Source of the DNA: DATAOG01 sp963757395
Lineage (GTDB): Bacteria > Pseudomonadota > Alphaproteobacteria > Geminicoccales > Geminicoccaceae
Assembly: GCA_963757395.1 (NCBI GenBank)
Contig: CAVWRK010000003.1
Location: forward strand, 372,001-436,000
DNA: 64,000 bases
Reading direction: 5' to 3'
The notes under the pieces: model-generated
What the model was told of the DNA's origin: nothing
Databases searched by the model: none
Seen by the model: only the letters and a program-made list of their open reading frames with translations
Made by a program: the position numbers and the translations under genes
In this document: positions 43,873 through 53,151 of the stretch, in pieces
Layout: each line of letters opens with the position of its first letter
Numbering within the stretch: position 1 is the first letter of the stretch

Positions 43873-45039
43873 TCCCGCGCCAGAACGAGCGCGCAATTGT
43901 TGCCTCCGAAAGCGTAAGAACAGCTCATCATATACTGCGCCCGGCACTTCTGGCCGGCTTGTTGGACCAGCCCGATCGGCGGCAGCTCGGGGTCGGCAAC
44001 GCCGTCCCATAGATGCGGCGGCAGGGTGCCCTGCTGCAGCCCCATGGCGACAAAGGCCGCTTCACAGGCGCCGGCAGCGCCGAGCATATGCCCGGTCATG
44101 CCCTTCGTCGAGCCGCAGGCGACATCGGGGCCGAAGAGGCGCCAGGTCACCTCCGCCTCGGTGCGGTCATTGAGCCTGGTGCCGGTGCCGTGAAGGTTGA
44201 TGTAGCCGATCGCGCCGGTTTCGATGCCGGCGAGATCGAGGGCGGCGCGCAGCGCGAGCTCGGCGCCCGTGCCCTCGGGGTCGGGCGCGCTCAAGTGGTA
44301 GGCATCGCAATTCTCGCCCCAGCCCGCGAGGCGCAGCTCGCCCGGCTGGCGGTCGAGCAGGAACAGGGCGCCGCCCTCGCCGAGGCTGATGCCGCTGCGG
44401 TTGCGGCTGAAGGGCAGGCAGGGCCCGCCGGAAATCGCCTCCAGCGCCGCGAACCCGTTCAGGGTCAGCTCGCAGAGGGTATCGACGCCGCCGCACAGCA
44501 CCGCAGTCGCAAAAACCCGCCTCGAGCAGGCGCGCCGCCGACACCAACGCCTTGGCGCCTGAGGTGCAGGCGGTCGAGACGACATAGCACGGCCCCCGGG
44601 CGCCGACCGCGTGGGCCGCGAACCGCGCCGGATCGCCGAGCTCCTGCCGGACATAGCGATAGCTGGCCGGCCACGCGCCGTTGCCGGCGAAGATGGCGTA
44701 GGCGGGCTCGCTGTCGGCGATGCCCGAGGTCGTGCAGCCGATCACCACGCCGAGGCGCTCGGCACCCCAGCGCTCGATCGCGCTCCGGATCGGCTCGAGC
44801 AGCGGCTCGAGCAGCGCCGCCAGCAGCCGGTTGCTGCGGCTGTCCCAAGCGGCGAGCGCGTCGGGCAAGGGAGGCGGCTCGGCGGCCAGGCTGCCGACGG
44901 CGACCAGCTCGCCGCTCAGCAGAGCGCGCCGGTCGCCGAGACCGCAACGCCCGGCCAGCAACGGCTCGCGATGCGCCGAAAAGCTCATCGCGAGCGGCGA
45001 GATCAGCGAGATCGCCTGGATCGTGGGCCCGCGGCTCAT
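43869..45039 (-). pseudogene. apeO: Beta-ketoacyl-ACP synthase of the aryl polyene cluster (ApeO-like), frameshifted at a T-run
   Basis: N-terminal frame: MSRGPTIQAISLISPLAMSF, GVVIGCTTSGIADSEPAYA, catalytic Cys in VVSTACTSGAKALVSAARLL, EAGF. At base about 44512, in GGTTTTTGCG on the minus strand, the frame breaks; it resumes as ATAVLCGGVDTLCELTLNG, NRSGISLGEGGALFLLD, His in YINLHGTGTRLNDRTEAEV, His in STKGMTGHMLGAAGACEAAF. Removing one T from the five-T run restores a 389-residue KS with a full Cys-His-His triad. In aryl polyene systems this KS pairs with the chain-length factor (here 52447-53151). Confidence 0.85.
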
Positions 45040-45656
45040 GCAGCCGGCACCGCCCGGCTGACGATCGTGAGCTGATACCCGAGCAGATGGTTGTCGAGCA
45101 CGGTCCGGCCATTCCAAGGGTCGGCGCCATCGTAGCGGATCGCGATCACCGCGACGCCATCCCGCATCACCAGGCGGCGGCCCGGCTCCACCACCAGGGC
45201 CACGCCATCTTGCAGGCTGGTCCGCACCGCCGCCTCCGGCCAGAAGGTCAGGACGATGTCGGCAAGCACGTCCTCAGGCGGCACCTGGTCGGCGATCGGC
45301 AGATCGGGATCGCGGCTGATCGCAATCCCGTCCGCCGACCAGTCGATGGTCGCGAGCCGCGGCCCGAACGGCAGGGTCAGCACCAGGACCAGATGCTCGG
45401 CGGAGGCCTGCAGGACCGCCTGAACGTCATAGGCCTGATCGCCGTGGACGGCGTGGAGGTCCTGGACGACCGCGACCTCGCCCGGGTAGCCGGGCCGGGA
45501 CGGGAGGCTCAGAACCGTGCGCCAGGGTTGGTCCGGCGGCGCTGTGACCGGGCCTGGCGGCATCAGGCTGCAGGACTGGAGCACGCAGATCATACCCGAG
45601 AGCACAGCCGCCCACTCCAGGACATTGGTCAGCCTGGTGGTGGGCGGCGCGGTCAT
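45036..45656 (-). CDS. DUF3261 lipoprotein of the aryl polyene cluster
   Basis: 206 residues. The N terminus has a hydrophobic stretch ending in a lipobox-like VLQSCSLMPPG (Cys about residue 29), suggesting a lipoprotein after signal peptidase II cleavage. The rest is beta-rich: DVQAVLQASAEHLVLVLTLP, LPIADQVPPEDVLADIVLTF, LVVEPGRRLVMRDGVAVIAI. DUF3261 proteins are standard members of aryl polyene and related lipid-export clusters, probably acting with LolA- and MMPL-type partners at the outer membrane. It has four-base overlaps with both neighbours. Confidence 0.78.
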   Translation of the reverse strand: MTAPPTTRLTNVLEWAAVLSGMICVLQSCSLMPPGPVTAPPDQPWRTVLSLPSRPGYPGEVAVVQDLHAVHGDQAYDVQAVLQASAEHLVLVLTLPFGPRLATIDWSADGIAISRDPDLPIADQVPPEDVLADIVLTFWPEAAVRTSLQDGVALVVEPGRRLVMRDGVAVIAIRYDGADPWNGRTVLDNHLLGYQLTIVSRAVPAA

Positions 45657-46874
45657 CGGGTGATCGTCTGGACCATGCTCAGATACCGCTTCGGCTCCCT
45701 GACGAAGGGATTCTGACGATCCCAGGCATAGCCGGCCAGCACCGAGGTGATCATGCGGGTGACGAAGCTGTCGACTTTCGGATTGCCGAAAATGATCTCT
45801 TGCAAGGTGAAGTCGTACCAGGCCTCGACATAGGCGCGGAAGGTGTCGATGCCGATCTGCAACGGCATCTCGTAGTCGGTGCGCCAGTCGACCGGCGCCC
45901 CGCGCAGCTGTCGGTCGAGGACCTGGGCGGCGAGACTTGCCGATCTCATGGCGATCGTGACGCCCGAGGAGAAGACCGGATCGAGGAACTCGGCGGCATT
46001 GCCGAGGAGCGCGAAACCGGGGCCGGTGAGCTGGGTCACGCTGCGCGCGTAGCCGGTGAGGCGCTCGACCGGCCGGCGCGGCTCGGCCTGCCGCAGAAGC
46101 TCCGCCATGTAGCCGGAGGCGGCGACCAGCCGGTCCAGACGCTCCCGGTCCGAGGCGCCCTGCGAGGTCGAGAAGCTCGATCGGGCCGACCGCGCCGATC
46201 GACGCGAGGCCGTCCCTGAAGGGGATCAGCCAGTACCAGACGTCCCGGATCTCGGGATGGACGCTGATCAGGATCTTCTCGCGATCGAACCGGTCGTCCA
46301 GAATGCCGTCGCTGACGTGGGTGAAGAGGGCCGCGCGCGGCGGGAAGTCGCTCGGCCGGTCGAGCTCGAGCAGCCGCGCGAGCACGCGGCCGAACCCGCT
46401 CGCGTCGAGCGCGAAGCGGGCATGCACGGTCTGCTCGGGGCCGCCTTCCTCGAGGACCTGGAGCGTGACGCCGTCCGCCCCGGGCGTGAACGAGGTGACG
46501 CGGCAGCCGAAGCGGATCTCGACGCCGGCGTCACGGGCACCGATCGCGAGGACGTGGTCGAAGCGAGCGCGCGGCACCTGGTAGGTGAGCGCCGGGCCGG
46601 GCGTCGTCTTGTTGTGGAAATCGATCACCTGATGGCGCTCGCCCATGCGGAACACGGCACCATTCTTGGGCTGGAAGTCCTCGGCCTCGACCGCCTCGAG
46701 CAGACCCGCCTCCTCGATCCAGACCATCGCCTGCGGCAACAGGCTCTCGCCGATCGAGAACCGGGGGAAACGCTCGCGCTCGAAGATGACGACCCGATGC
46801 CCTTGGCGGGCGAGCAGGCTGCCAGCGATCGTTCCGGCGGGTCCGGCGCCGATGATGACGACCTCGCTCCTCAT
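45653..46874 (-). pseudogene. FAD-dependent oxidoreductase of the aryl polyene cluster (ApeN-like), frameshifted
   Basis: N-terminal frame: FAD loop SEVVIIGAGPAGTIAGSLLA, FERERFPRFSIGESLLPQAM (halogenase/geranylgeranyl-reductase-like), ARFALDASGFGRVLARLLEL, VWYWLIPFRDGLASIGAVG. Near 46165 the frame shifts and continues FSTSQGASDRERLDRLV, ASGYMAELLRQAEPRRPVE, FALLGNAAEFLDPVFSSGVT and YDFTLQEIIFGNPKVDSF. 1222 bases leave remainder 1; removing one base gives about 406 residues. The role is probably oxidation of the aryl head group or chain, as inferred for cluster homologues. It overlaps the MMPL gene stop by ATGA. Confidence 0.82.
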
Positions 46875-49122
46875 GGTTCCTCCGACGCCGCGCCCGGGGG
46901 CCGTTGCCGGCGCGCGAGCGGTGACAGGATCAGGCCCAACGCCGTCCCGAGCGCGACCGAAGAGCCGAAATGCCGGACCGGGAGGGTATCGCTCCAGCTC
47001 AGCAGAGTCATCGGCACGATCGTCGTGATGGCCGCCGCCAGAATGCTGGTCTCGCGCCATCCGTCCCGCATCGAGCCCTCGTCCTCCGCCCGATCGATCG
47101 CCTGGAAAGCCGCGAAATCGATGCTGACCCCGAGCGCCACGAACAGCCCCATCACCGAGAACAGCGAGAAGGTCTGCCCGGCCAGGCCGGCGATCGCCGG
47201 CACCAGCGCGATCGCGAGCCCGGCCGGAAGGAGCAGACGCAGGCTCGCCGCGCGGCGATAGATCGCCAGCACGCCGAGACCGCAGGCGACCAGCGCCAGC
47301 GCCAGCGACCAGGTCGCACGCTGACGAAAGCGCTCGAGCAGCGAGCTGTAGACGGCGGCCGGGTCGACCAGTTCTGCGACCCCTCCGGCCGGCGCCTGAT
47401 CCAGCCTCCTGGCGTCCTCGACGCTCAGCGGGATGATCGAGAAATTCATCCCCTCGACGGTGCCGCGCATCTCGGCGAACGGCGAGGGCAAAGCGCCGTC
47501 GGGCGGCGAGTGCTGATAGACCGTCTTTGGATCGAGCTCGAGCATGCTCGCGATCGGAGCGAGCTCCGGGACCAGGAGGCGCTGCTCGATCAGCTGAGCG
47601 TCCGCTGCCTGCCGTGCCGGCGCCGGATCGAGCCAGGCCGGCGCCGGCAGTGGCCGCTGGATGCCGTCGATGGCTTGACTCTCACGGGCCTGGAGCGCGT
47701 CCAGGCCGCACCGCCCGCACCAGCAGAAAGCGCGGATCGATCCGGTAGCCGGCGGCCGCCGCCACGGCCGTCTCCTCGGCCTGGAGCGCGGCCGGCACCG
47801 GCTGGAAGCTGCGCACGTCGTCCGACCCGGCCAGACGCTGCAGGCCGAAGCCCAGGACCGGCAGCAGGACCAGGGCCGCCGTTGCCAAGAGGACCGGGCC
47901 GGCCGACCAGCCGAGCAGCCCCTTTGCGACCGCCGCGAGGCCTCGTGCCGGGCGCGAGATCCGCTGTGGCCAGCGGCACCAGCGGCCGAGCACAAAGCGG
48001 CTGAAGCCGAAGGCGAGGAGGATGCCGGCGCTGCCGAAGACCGCGATCTGCTGCAGCACGCCGATGCCCGAGACCAGGAGGCAGGCAAACCCGGCAAGCG
48101 TGGTCAGCAAGCAGGCGAGCAGCGGCCGGGCGACGGTCCGGGCCGGATTGCCGGGGTCCTGGCCCTGGTCATGGAGCGCGAGCCCCGCGACCATGACGTG
48201 GATCGCGTAGTCGACGGCGATCCCGGACATCGCCGCCCCGAACAGCAGCGCCAGGGCATGGACATGGGCGAACAGGGCCAGACAGGCCGCGAGACCGCCA
48301 AGGCTGCCGACCGCCATGGCGATCAGGGCCAGAAGCGCTGCCCGCAGGCTCGCGAACAGGGCGAGGAACAGCGCGAGCACGCCCAGGATCGAGAGGCCGC
48401 TCACCCAGGCGATCTCGATGCGCGCCCGAGCGGCCGCGGCGGCCGCATGGAAGAGCGCCCCCAAGCGGGCGAGCGCGACGCCTTGCCCGGCCTGGCTTGC
48501 CTGCCAGCGGGCGATCGCCGCCGTGATCCGATCCTGGACGTCGAGGCTGTAGGGGGAAGCGGTCAGCCGGCCGGCGATCAGGGTCCCGTCCGCGCTCCGG
48601 CCGCGCGGCGGCGAGAAGCAATCGACCAGCCGCAGCGTCAGCAGCATCGGATCGGCGCGCAGCAGGTCACCGCCGATCGGCACCAGGGGCGCGTAGATCT
48701 GCGCCAGCGCCTGGCGCGCCAGAGCCGCCCCCTGGCCGCGCTCGAGCAGCACCCGGTCGCTCGGGCACAGCAGGCGGTCGCGGTGCTCGAACAACCACCG
48801 CCCGAGGGCGGCCGCCTCGTCCTCGACCGGGATGAACAGGCCCGTCTGCTCGAGGACGGTCCGCAGATCGGCAGCGGCGGCCGCGCGCAGCGTCGGATCC
48901 GGGTCGCGCAGCAGAAAGCCGACCCGGCTGCCGACCAGGGTCGCCGCGCGCCCGATCGCCGCGGCGAGCACCGGGTCGCGCTCGTCCTGCGGCACCAGCG
49001 CCAGGATGTCGGTGTCGATCGGTGAGGTCGGCGCCAGCAGTCGGACCCCGACGACCGCGGCCGCCAGCAGGATCGCCGCCGCGACCACGACCGTGCCGAT
49101 CCGCTCGCGATGGTCGCGCACG
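46871..49122 (-). pseudogene. MMPL/RND-type exporter of the aryl polyene cluster (ApeM-like), frameshifted
   Basis: First frame (49122 to about 47710): helix 1 GTVVVAAAILLAAAVVGVRL, periplasmic PIDTDILALVPQDERDPVLA, a helix bundle (SGLSILGVLALFLALFASLR, ALLALIAMAVGSLGGLAACL, GAAMSGIAVDYAIHVMV with the proton-relay Asp-Tyr) and RLAGSDDVRSFQPVPAALQA. The frame breaks near 47705 and continues GLDALQARESQAIDG, FSLFSVMGLFVALGVSIDFA and HFGSSVALGTALGLILSPLA. About 750 residues when joined; length leaves remainder 2, fitting a one-base loss. It should move the lipid-linked product from the inner membrane to the LolA-like carrier. GTG 49122 lies about 25 bases from the IS630 remnant, so the original first residues may be lost. 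Confidence 0.82.
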
Positions 49123-49146
49123 GGCTGGCCCTTGTGCCACCTCCGA

Positions 49147-49784
49147 CCTTCAAGCGCTCCAACGATCCCGAATTTGCCACCAAGCTCGAGGACATCGTCG
49201 GCCTGTACGTCGAGCCGCCGGCCCACAGCCTGGTGCTCTCGATCGATGAGAAAAGCCAGATCCAGGCCCTGGACCGGACCCAGCCCGGTCTGCCGATCAA
49301 GCCGGGCAAGGCCGGCACCATGACCCACGACTATATCCGCAACGGCATCACCACCCTGTTCGCCGCGCTCAATGTCCTCGACGGCACGGTGCTCGGCCGT
49401 TGCATGCAGCGCCACCGGCACCAGGAGTTCCTGCGCTTCCTCAACGCCATCGAGGCCGCCGTGCCGGCCGGCAAGGTGATCCACGTGATCCTCGACAACT
49501 ACGGCAGCCACAAACACCCCAAGGTCATGGCCTGGCTGGCACGGCATCCGCGCTGGACCTTCCACTTCACGCCGACCTCGGGCTCCTGGCTGAACGCGGT
49601 CGAGCCTTCTTCTCGGCTCTTACCCGGCGCCGCCTCAAGCGGGGCACCTTCCACTCCGTGATCGACTTGCAGGCCGCGATCCACCGCTACATCGCCGAGC
49701 ACAACGCCGCGCCCAAGCCCTTCACCTGGACCAAACCTCCCGCAAATCCTCGCTAAGCTGAATCCTCTGAACGCGTCGTGCCTA
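49147..49784 (+). mobile_element. IS630-family remnant, copy 2, between apeM- and apeL-like genes
   Basis: Right end: GAACGCGTCGTGC followed by CTAG at 49781-49784, the expected IS630 TA target; the LolA-like gene on the minus strand uses this TAG as its stop. The left end is not at a TA: similarity begins abruptly at the TFKRSNDPEF codons (about 49150), so the 5' end, including the HTH part and left inverted repeat, is lost. The element splits an otherwise continuous operon. Confidence 0.8.
49150..49756 (+). pseudogene. IS630-family transposase, truncated and frameshifted (copy 2)
   Basis: TFKRSNDPEFATKLEDIVGL, LVLSIDEKSQIQALDRTQPG, THDYIRNGITTLFAALNVLD, VIHVILDNYGSHKHPKVMAW, TPTSGSWLNAVE, then a one-base break near 49603 and FFSALTRRRLKRGTFHSVID. 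It keeps a few residues more at its 5' end than copy 1 and has its frameshift at a different place, so the two copies decayed independently. Confidence 0.82.
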
Positions 49785-50354
49785 GTCTGCCTGGCCGAAC
49801 ACCACGCGATCCTGGTCGCCGTTCGGTTGCCTGATCAGGACGACCTCGACGCGCTCGCAGCCGGTCAGCTCGATGCTGCCGATCGCCCGCGCCAGCTGCG
49901 CGGCCTTCGGCTGCAGCCGGACGTGCCACTTGCCGGTCGCCGGATCCTGCTGCCGGTCGATCGTGAAGGCGGCCGCAGCGCTCGCAAGGTCGCCGCTCAG
50001 GAGGGTCGTGATCAGGCTTGCGATCTCGCCGCCGCCGGCGCCAGCCCCGGCCAGGGGCTGCATGGCGCCGCCCGCGACCGACTGGGAGACGCCGCTCTGA
50101 TCGATCCGCAGCACCATCTCGAGCGGTGCTTCGGTGCGCCACCAGATCGCGGTGCCATCGCTTTGCACGCGCCCGTGCGAGCGCAGCGGGATCGTCATTC
50201 CGGCGAGCCGCCGCTCGCGCTCGAAGCTGGTATCGAGCCTGTCGCGGCGCCAGCTTTCCGGCTCGGGACAGACATGCTCGGCCGCGACGGCGGGAGCCGC
50301 CGCCAGGGGCAAGACGGGCACCGCCGTCAAGCCGAGGCAGAGGCCGAGCGTCAC
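49782..50354 (-). CDS. LolA-like outer-membrane carrier protein of the aryl polyene cluster (ApeL-like)
   Basis: 190 residues. The N terminus is a Sec signal peptide (LGLCLGLTAVPVLPLAAAP, cleavage likely after AVA). The mature part is a LolA/LolB-like beta barrel: SFERERRLAGMTIPLRSHGR, GTAIWWRTEAPLEMVLRIDQ, SLITTLLSGDLASAAAAFTI, WHVRLQPKAAQLARAIGSIE, VEVVLIRQPNGDQDRVVFG. It should ferry the aryl polyene lipid across the periplasm. The GTG start overlaps the thioesterase stop; its stop TAG lies in the IS630 target CTAG. Confidence 0.82.
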   Translation of the reverse strand: MTLGLCLGLTAVPVLPLAAAPAVAAEHVCPEPESWRRDRLDTSFERERRLAGMTIPLRSHGRVQSDGTAIWWRTEAPLEMVLRIDQSGVSQSVAGGAMQPLAGAGAGGGEIASLITTLLSGDLASAAAAFTIDRQQDPATGKWHVRLQPKAAQLARAIGSIELTGCERVEVVLIRQPNGDQDRVVFGQAD

Positions 50355-50785
50355 CCCAGGAAGGGCGCGAGCTTGGCGCGCAGGACGGGCGGGGTCTCCC
50401 ACAGCATCTCCTCGCTCTCGAGATCGACCGCGACCTGGACGGTATGGCCGCGGGCGAGCTTGGCGCCGGTGGCCTGATCGGTGAGCAGATAGGTCATCTT
50501 GAGGCGGTTCTCCCATTCGACGATCGCGACCCGGATATCTACCTTTTGCGCGAAATGCAGAGGCCGATAATAGCGCAAACGTAGATCGACGACCGGCCAT
50601 GCATAGCCCGACCGTCGCATGTCCTGGTAGGTATAGCCGATCTGCTCGAGCAGGACGCAGCGCGCCACCTCGAGATAGCGGACGTGGTTGCCGTGCCAGA
50701 CCACGTTCATCGGGTCGAGATCGTAGAATTCCGGCTGAACCGTCGTCAGCACCTCGATCCTCGGTCGCCGATCGCTACCGGTCAT
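50351..50785 (-). CDS. Acyl-CoA/ACP thioesterase of the aryl polyene cluster (ApeK-like)
   Basis: 144 residues, 4HBT hotdog fold: VQPEFYDLDPMNVVWHGNHV with the catalytic Asp region, RYLEVARCVLLEQIGY, LRYYRPLHFAQKVDIRVAIV and KLARGHTVQVAVDLESEEML. YbgC/FadM-like thioesterases in these clusters release or edit thioester intermediates. ATG 50785 overlaps the PPTase stop (ATGA). Confidence 0.87.
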   Translation of the reverse strand: MTGSDRRPRIEVLTTVQPEFYDLDPMNVVWHGNHVRYLEVARCVLLEQIGYTYQDMRRSGYAWPVVDLRLRYYRPLHFAQKVDIRVAIVEWENRLKMTYLLTDQATGAKLARGHTVQVAVDLESEEMLWETPPVLRAKLAPFLG

Positions 50786-51505
50786 CACACCGGCGCCTTG
50801 GCTCGCCACTCCCGGTCCTGATGGAGCGAATGGTCTGGCAAGCGCGACCAGGCATCGACTTCGGGCTGGCTCAACCAGCAGACGGAGGCAGGCGACCAGT
50901 CGCCGGCCGCGACCGGCGCCTCGTGCAGCACGGCCAGGGCGAGGCTGAGATTGGGGCGCGGCTCGAGATGCGCGAGCAGCCACTGCCGGTCCGCGGACAG
51001 CCAATGGCCGGTATGCGGTTCTGCGGGCAGCCGGTCGATGCCGTCCATGAACATGGCGAGGCCCTGGCCGGTCGCCTTGCTGATCGCCTCGCGCAAGGTC
51101 CAGAGCCGATAGAAGCTAGCGATGCCGCCCCGCTCCGCCATGGCCTGCTCCTGCGGGCCGAAGGTCAGGCGGGCGATGCCCCGATGATCACGCTCGGGCT
51201 TATGTCTCTCGATGTCGATGCCGAGCGCGCCGCGATCGCAGACCGCCGCCGCAACGAGCGCCCCGGAATGGGCGATCGAGAGATCGCAATGCCAGCTCGA
51301 GCCTGGATGGCGGGCCCGCGGCCGGCCGTTCCGCTCGGTCTCGATCGACCAGCCGGTGGTTCCCGAGACCCTTGCGAGAAGCGCTTGCGCAAGCTTGCGG
51401 GCGGCCAGAACTCCGCTCGATCGCGGCGACCCGGCGATCGCGCGTCGGCGGTCCCAGGTCCATCAGGGCAACGACGACCGGTGGCGGGCCCGCTGGGGCG
51501 GTCAC
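50785..51505 (-). pseudogene. 4'-phosphopantetheinyl transferase of the aryl polyene cluster, frameshifted
   Basis: The C-terminal frame is convincing: VLAARKLAQALLARVSG, HCDLSIAHSGALVAAAVCDR, the Mg-binding GALGIDIERHKPERDH, and FYRLWTLREAISKATGQGLA (Sfp/AcpT signature, with Arg in place of the usual Lys of WT-x-KE). The N-terminal part (PPVVVALMDLGPPTRDRRVA) is in another frame, joined near 51420. 721 bases leave remainder 1. It would load phosphopantetheine on the two ACPs encoded in the rightward arm. GTG 51505 is the likely start (GGTGGA 8 bases upstream); ATG 51617 is possible. It is the first gene of the leftward arm. Confidence 0.76.
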
Positions 51506-51862
51506 GACGCTTCCACCATCAGCAAATGACGCATCAATGGAAGGAGCTTCGAGCGCGCCTCGATCGGCGCCAGCCACCGCCCGACCAAGAAGTCTCAAGC
51601 TATTCATCGACGCCCCGACCGCGATCGCCTCGTCGCCACCGTTTAACGTCTTTGAGCAAGGCTTGGCAAGCGGCGGACGGCACCGCCGGCCCGGCCGCAA
51701 CGTCTCCCCCGCGATTGACTCCAGACGGCCAACCTGAGAAAATTGCCACGGGTTGATCTGGATGACACGCCGCGTTCGCGGCATCGGCCGGTCGCGCTGG
51801 TGAGCGCCGCCCGCGCCGAGCCAAGCAGCTATTTCCATAGCGCAGCCAAGGGAGGAGACCTC
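51506..51862. promoter_or_regulatory. Divergent promoter region of the aryl polyene cluster
   Basis: 357 bases between the two arms with no supported gene (unless the PPTase starts at 51617). A plausible rightward sigma70-type promoter is TTGACT (51715-51720), a 17-base spacer, then GAAAAT (51738-51743). A strong ribosome-binding site GGGAGGAGACCTC precedes the GTG at 51863. No operator-like symmetry stands out. Confidence 0.4.
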
Positions 51863-52345
51863 GTGCGACAGTCATTGCCATGGAGAAACGACCGACTTCA
51901 GGTGATTTCCGCGGTCTTGTTGGTCCTGCTGACTTTGGGGTTCACCAGCCAGACGGCGCGCGCGGCCGACAGCCTGGTGATGATCAGCGTCCCGGAGGCG
52001 ATGAGCACATCTGACTATCAGGAAAAACTCGACGGCTCGGTCAAATTCTATTTCGGCAACACGCCGCATCCCGAGATTGTGCAGACCTATGGCAACTTCG
52101 TCACTAACAAGAAAACCAATGGTTTTGCCAAGTCGGCCGGCGAAGCCTGCAACCATGTCCTGCTGTCGGCACTGATCCAGCTGCAGGACCAGGCGAAGTC
52201 GCTCGGCGGCAACGCGGTCGTGAATATCAAGAGCTATTTCAAGAAGAACGAGGTGTCGCACGATCAACAGGTCGAGTGCTACAAGGGCTTCCTGATGGCC
52301 GGCGTCGCCTTGAAAGGCGACGTGGTCAAAGTCGCGGGTAAATGA
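51863..52345 (+). CDS. Periplasmic protein of the aryl polyene cluster (often misannotated as excinuclease ATPase subunit)
   Basis: 160 residues. Signal peptide RLQVISAVLLVLLTLGFTSQ with cleavage likely after TARA. Mature part: VMISVPEAMSTSDYQEKLDG, SVKFYFGNTPHPEIVQTYG, KTNGFAKSAGEACNHVLLSA, AKSLGGNAVVNIKSYFKKNE and FLMAGVALKGDVVKV. The A-K-x-x-G-x-N-A-V-V-N-I segment resembles YbjQ/excinuclease-annotated proteins seen at one end of aryl polyene clusters; function unknown. The GTG at 51863 has an excellent GGAGGA ribosome-binding site, so the 40-residue upstream extension is discarded. Confidence 0.75.
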   Translation: MRQSLPWRNDRLQVISAVLLVLLTLGFTSQTARAADSLVMISVPEAMSTSDYQEKLDGSVKFYFGNTPHPEIVQTYGNFVTNKKTNGFAKSAGEACNHVLLSALIQLQDQAKSLGGNAVVNIKSYFKKNEVSHDQQVECYKGFLMAGVALKGDVVKVAGK

Positions 52346-52446
52346 CGCCCCGGCTGAGAGCGGTCGTGGCGGCGGACGCCGGCGCGATGGTCTGACATCG
52401 AGGCCGGGCGCTCGACCGCTCGCTTGCCCGAGGAACGTGGTGAGCG

Positions 52447-53151
52447 ATGAGTCCTGAACTGCTCGTGGTCGCCTTCGCCGCAAGCTGCGTCGTGGACGGT
52501 GAGGAACGGACGGTCGGGCAGCCTGTCGATGCTGCCGAGATCCCGATGCTGGTCCGGCGCCGGTTGCGAGGGATGGTGCTGGCGGCGGTGCGCTGCGGCC
52601 TCGGGCCCTTGCGGGCAGCCACCAAACCGGTCGAGCTGGTCTTCTGCTCGCGCCACGGCGATCTCCAGGCGACCCAGCGCCTGCTCCTGGGGCTGGCGAA
52701 GGGCCGGCCGCCATCGCCGCTCGAGTTCTCCCTTTCAGTCCACAATGCGCTCGCCGGTATGCTCGATCTGCTGCGCCAGGAGCGGACCGGCCACACCAGC
52801 ATCGCCGCCGGCCGCGACACCTTCGCCGCCGCCCTGATCGAGGCGTCGGCCAGGCTCCGGGCCGATCCGGCTCGGGCGGTGCTCCTAGTCTATGCCGAGG
52901 AGGAGATTCCCAAAGAGCTTCAGAGCCACACCGATTGCGGCTCCGGCGGCACCATCCTGGCGGCGCTGCTCGAGTCGTCGCCGACCGAGCGCCGGCCGCT
53001 TGCCGTCTTGCGCCCGGTCCCGGCCGCAGGCGCGCTCGCGCAGGACAGCGAAGCCGAGGCGCGCAGCGTTCTTGCCGTCCTCGAAGGCGGCGGACCGGTG
53101 CGGCTGGCGAGCAGGGCGGGCTTCGAGTGGGTCGTGGAAGCGACGCCATGA
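52447..53151 (+). CDS. apeC: Beta-ketoacyl synthase chain-length factor (ApeC-like)
   Basis: 234 residues, PF13723 type (KS N-terminal-like). PMLVRRRLRGMVLAAVRCGL, PVELVFCSRHGDLQATQRLL, PLEFSLSVHNALAGMLDLL and VLLVYAEEEIPKELQ. The position of the catalytic Cys is taken by SVHNALAG, so it is not a condensing enzyme by itself; it forms the chain-length heterodimer with the ApeO-like ketosynthase. ATGA overlap with the next gene. Confidence 0.9.
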   Translation: MSPELLVVAFAASCVVDGEERTVGQPVDAAEIPMLVRRRLRGMVLAAVRCGLGPLRAATKPVELVFCSRHGDLQATQRLLLGLAKGRPPSPLEFSLSVHNALAGMLDLLRQERTGHTSIAAGRDTFAAALIEASARLRADPARAVLLVYAEEEIPKELQSHTDCGSGGTILAALLESSPTERRPLAVLRPVPAAGALAQDSEAEARSVLAVLEGGGPVRLASRAGFEWVVEATP

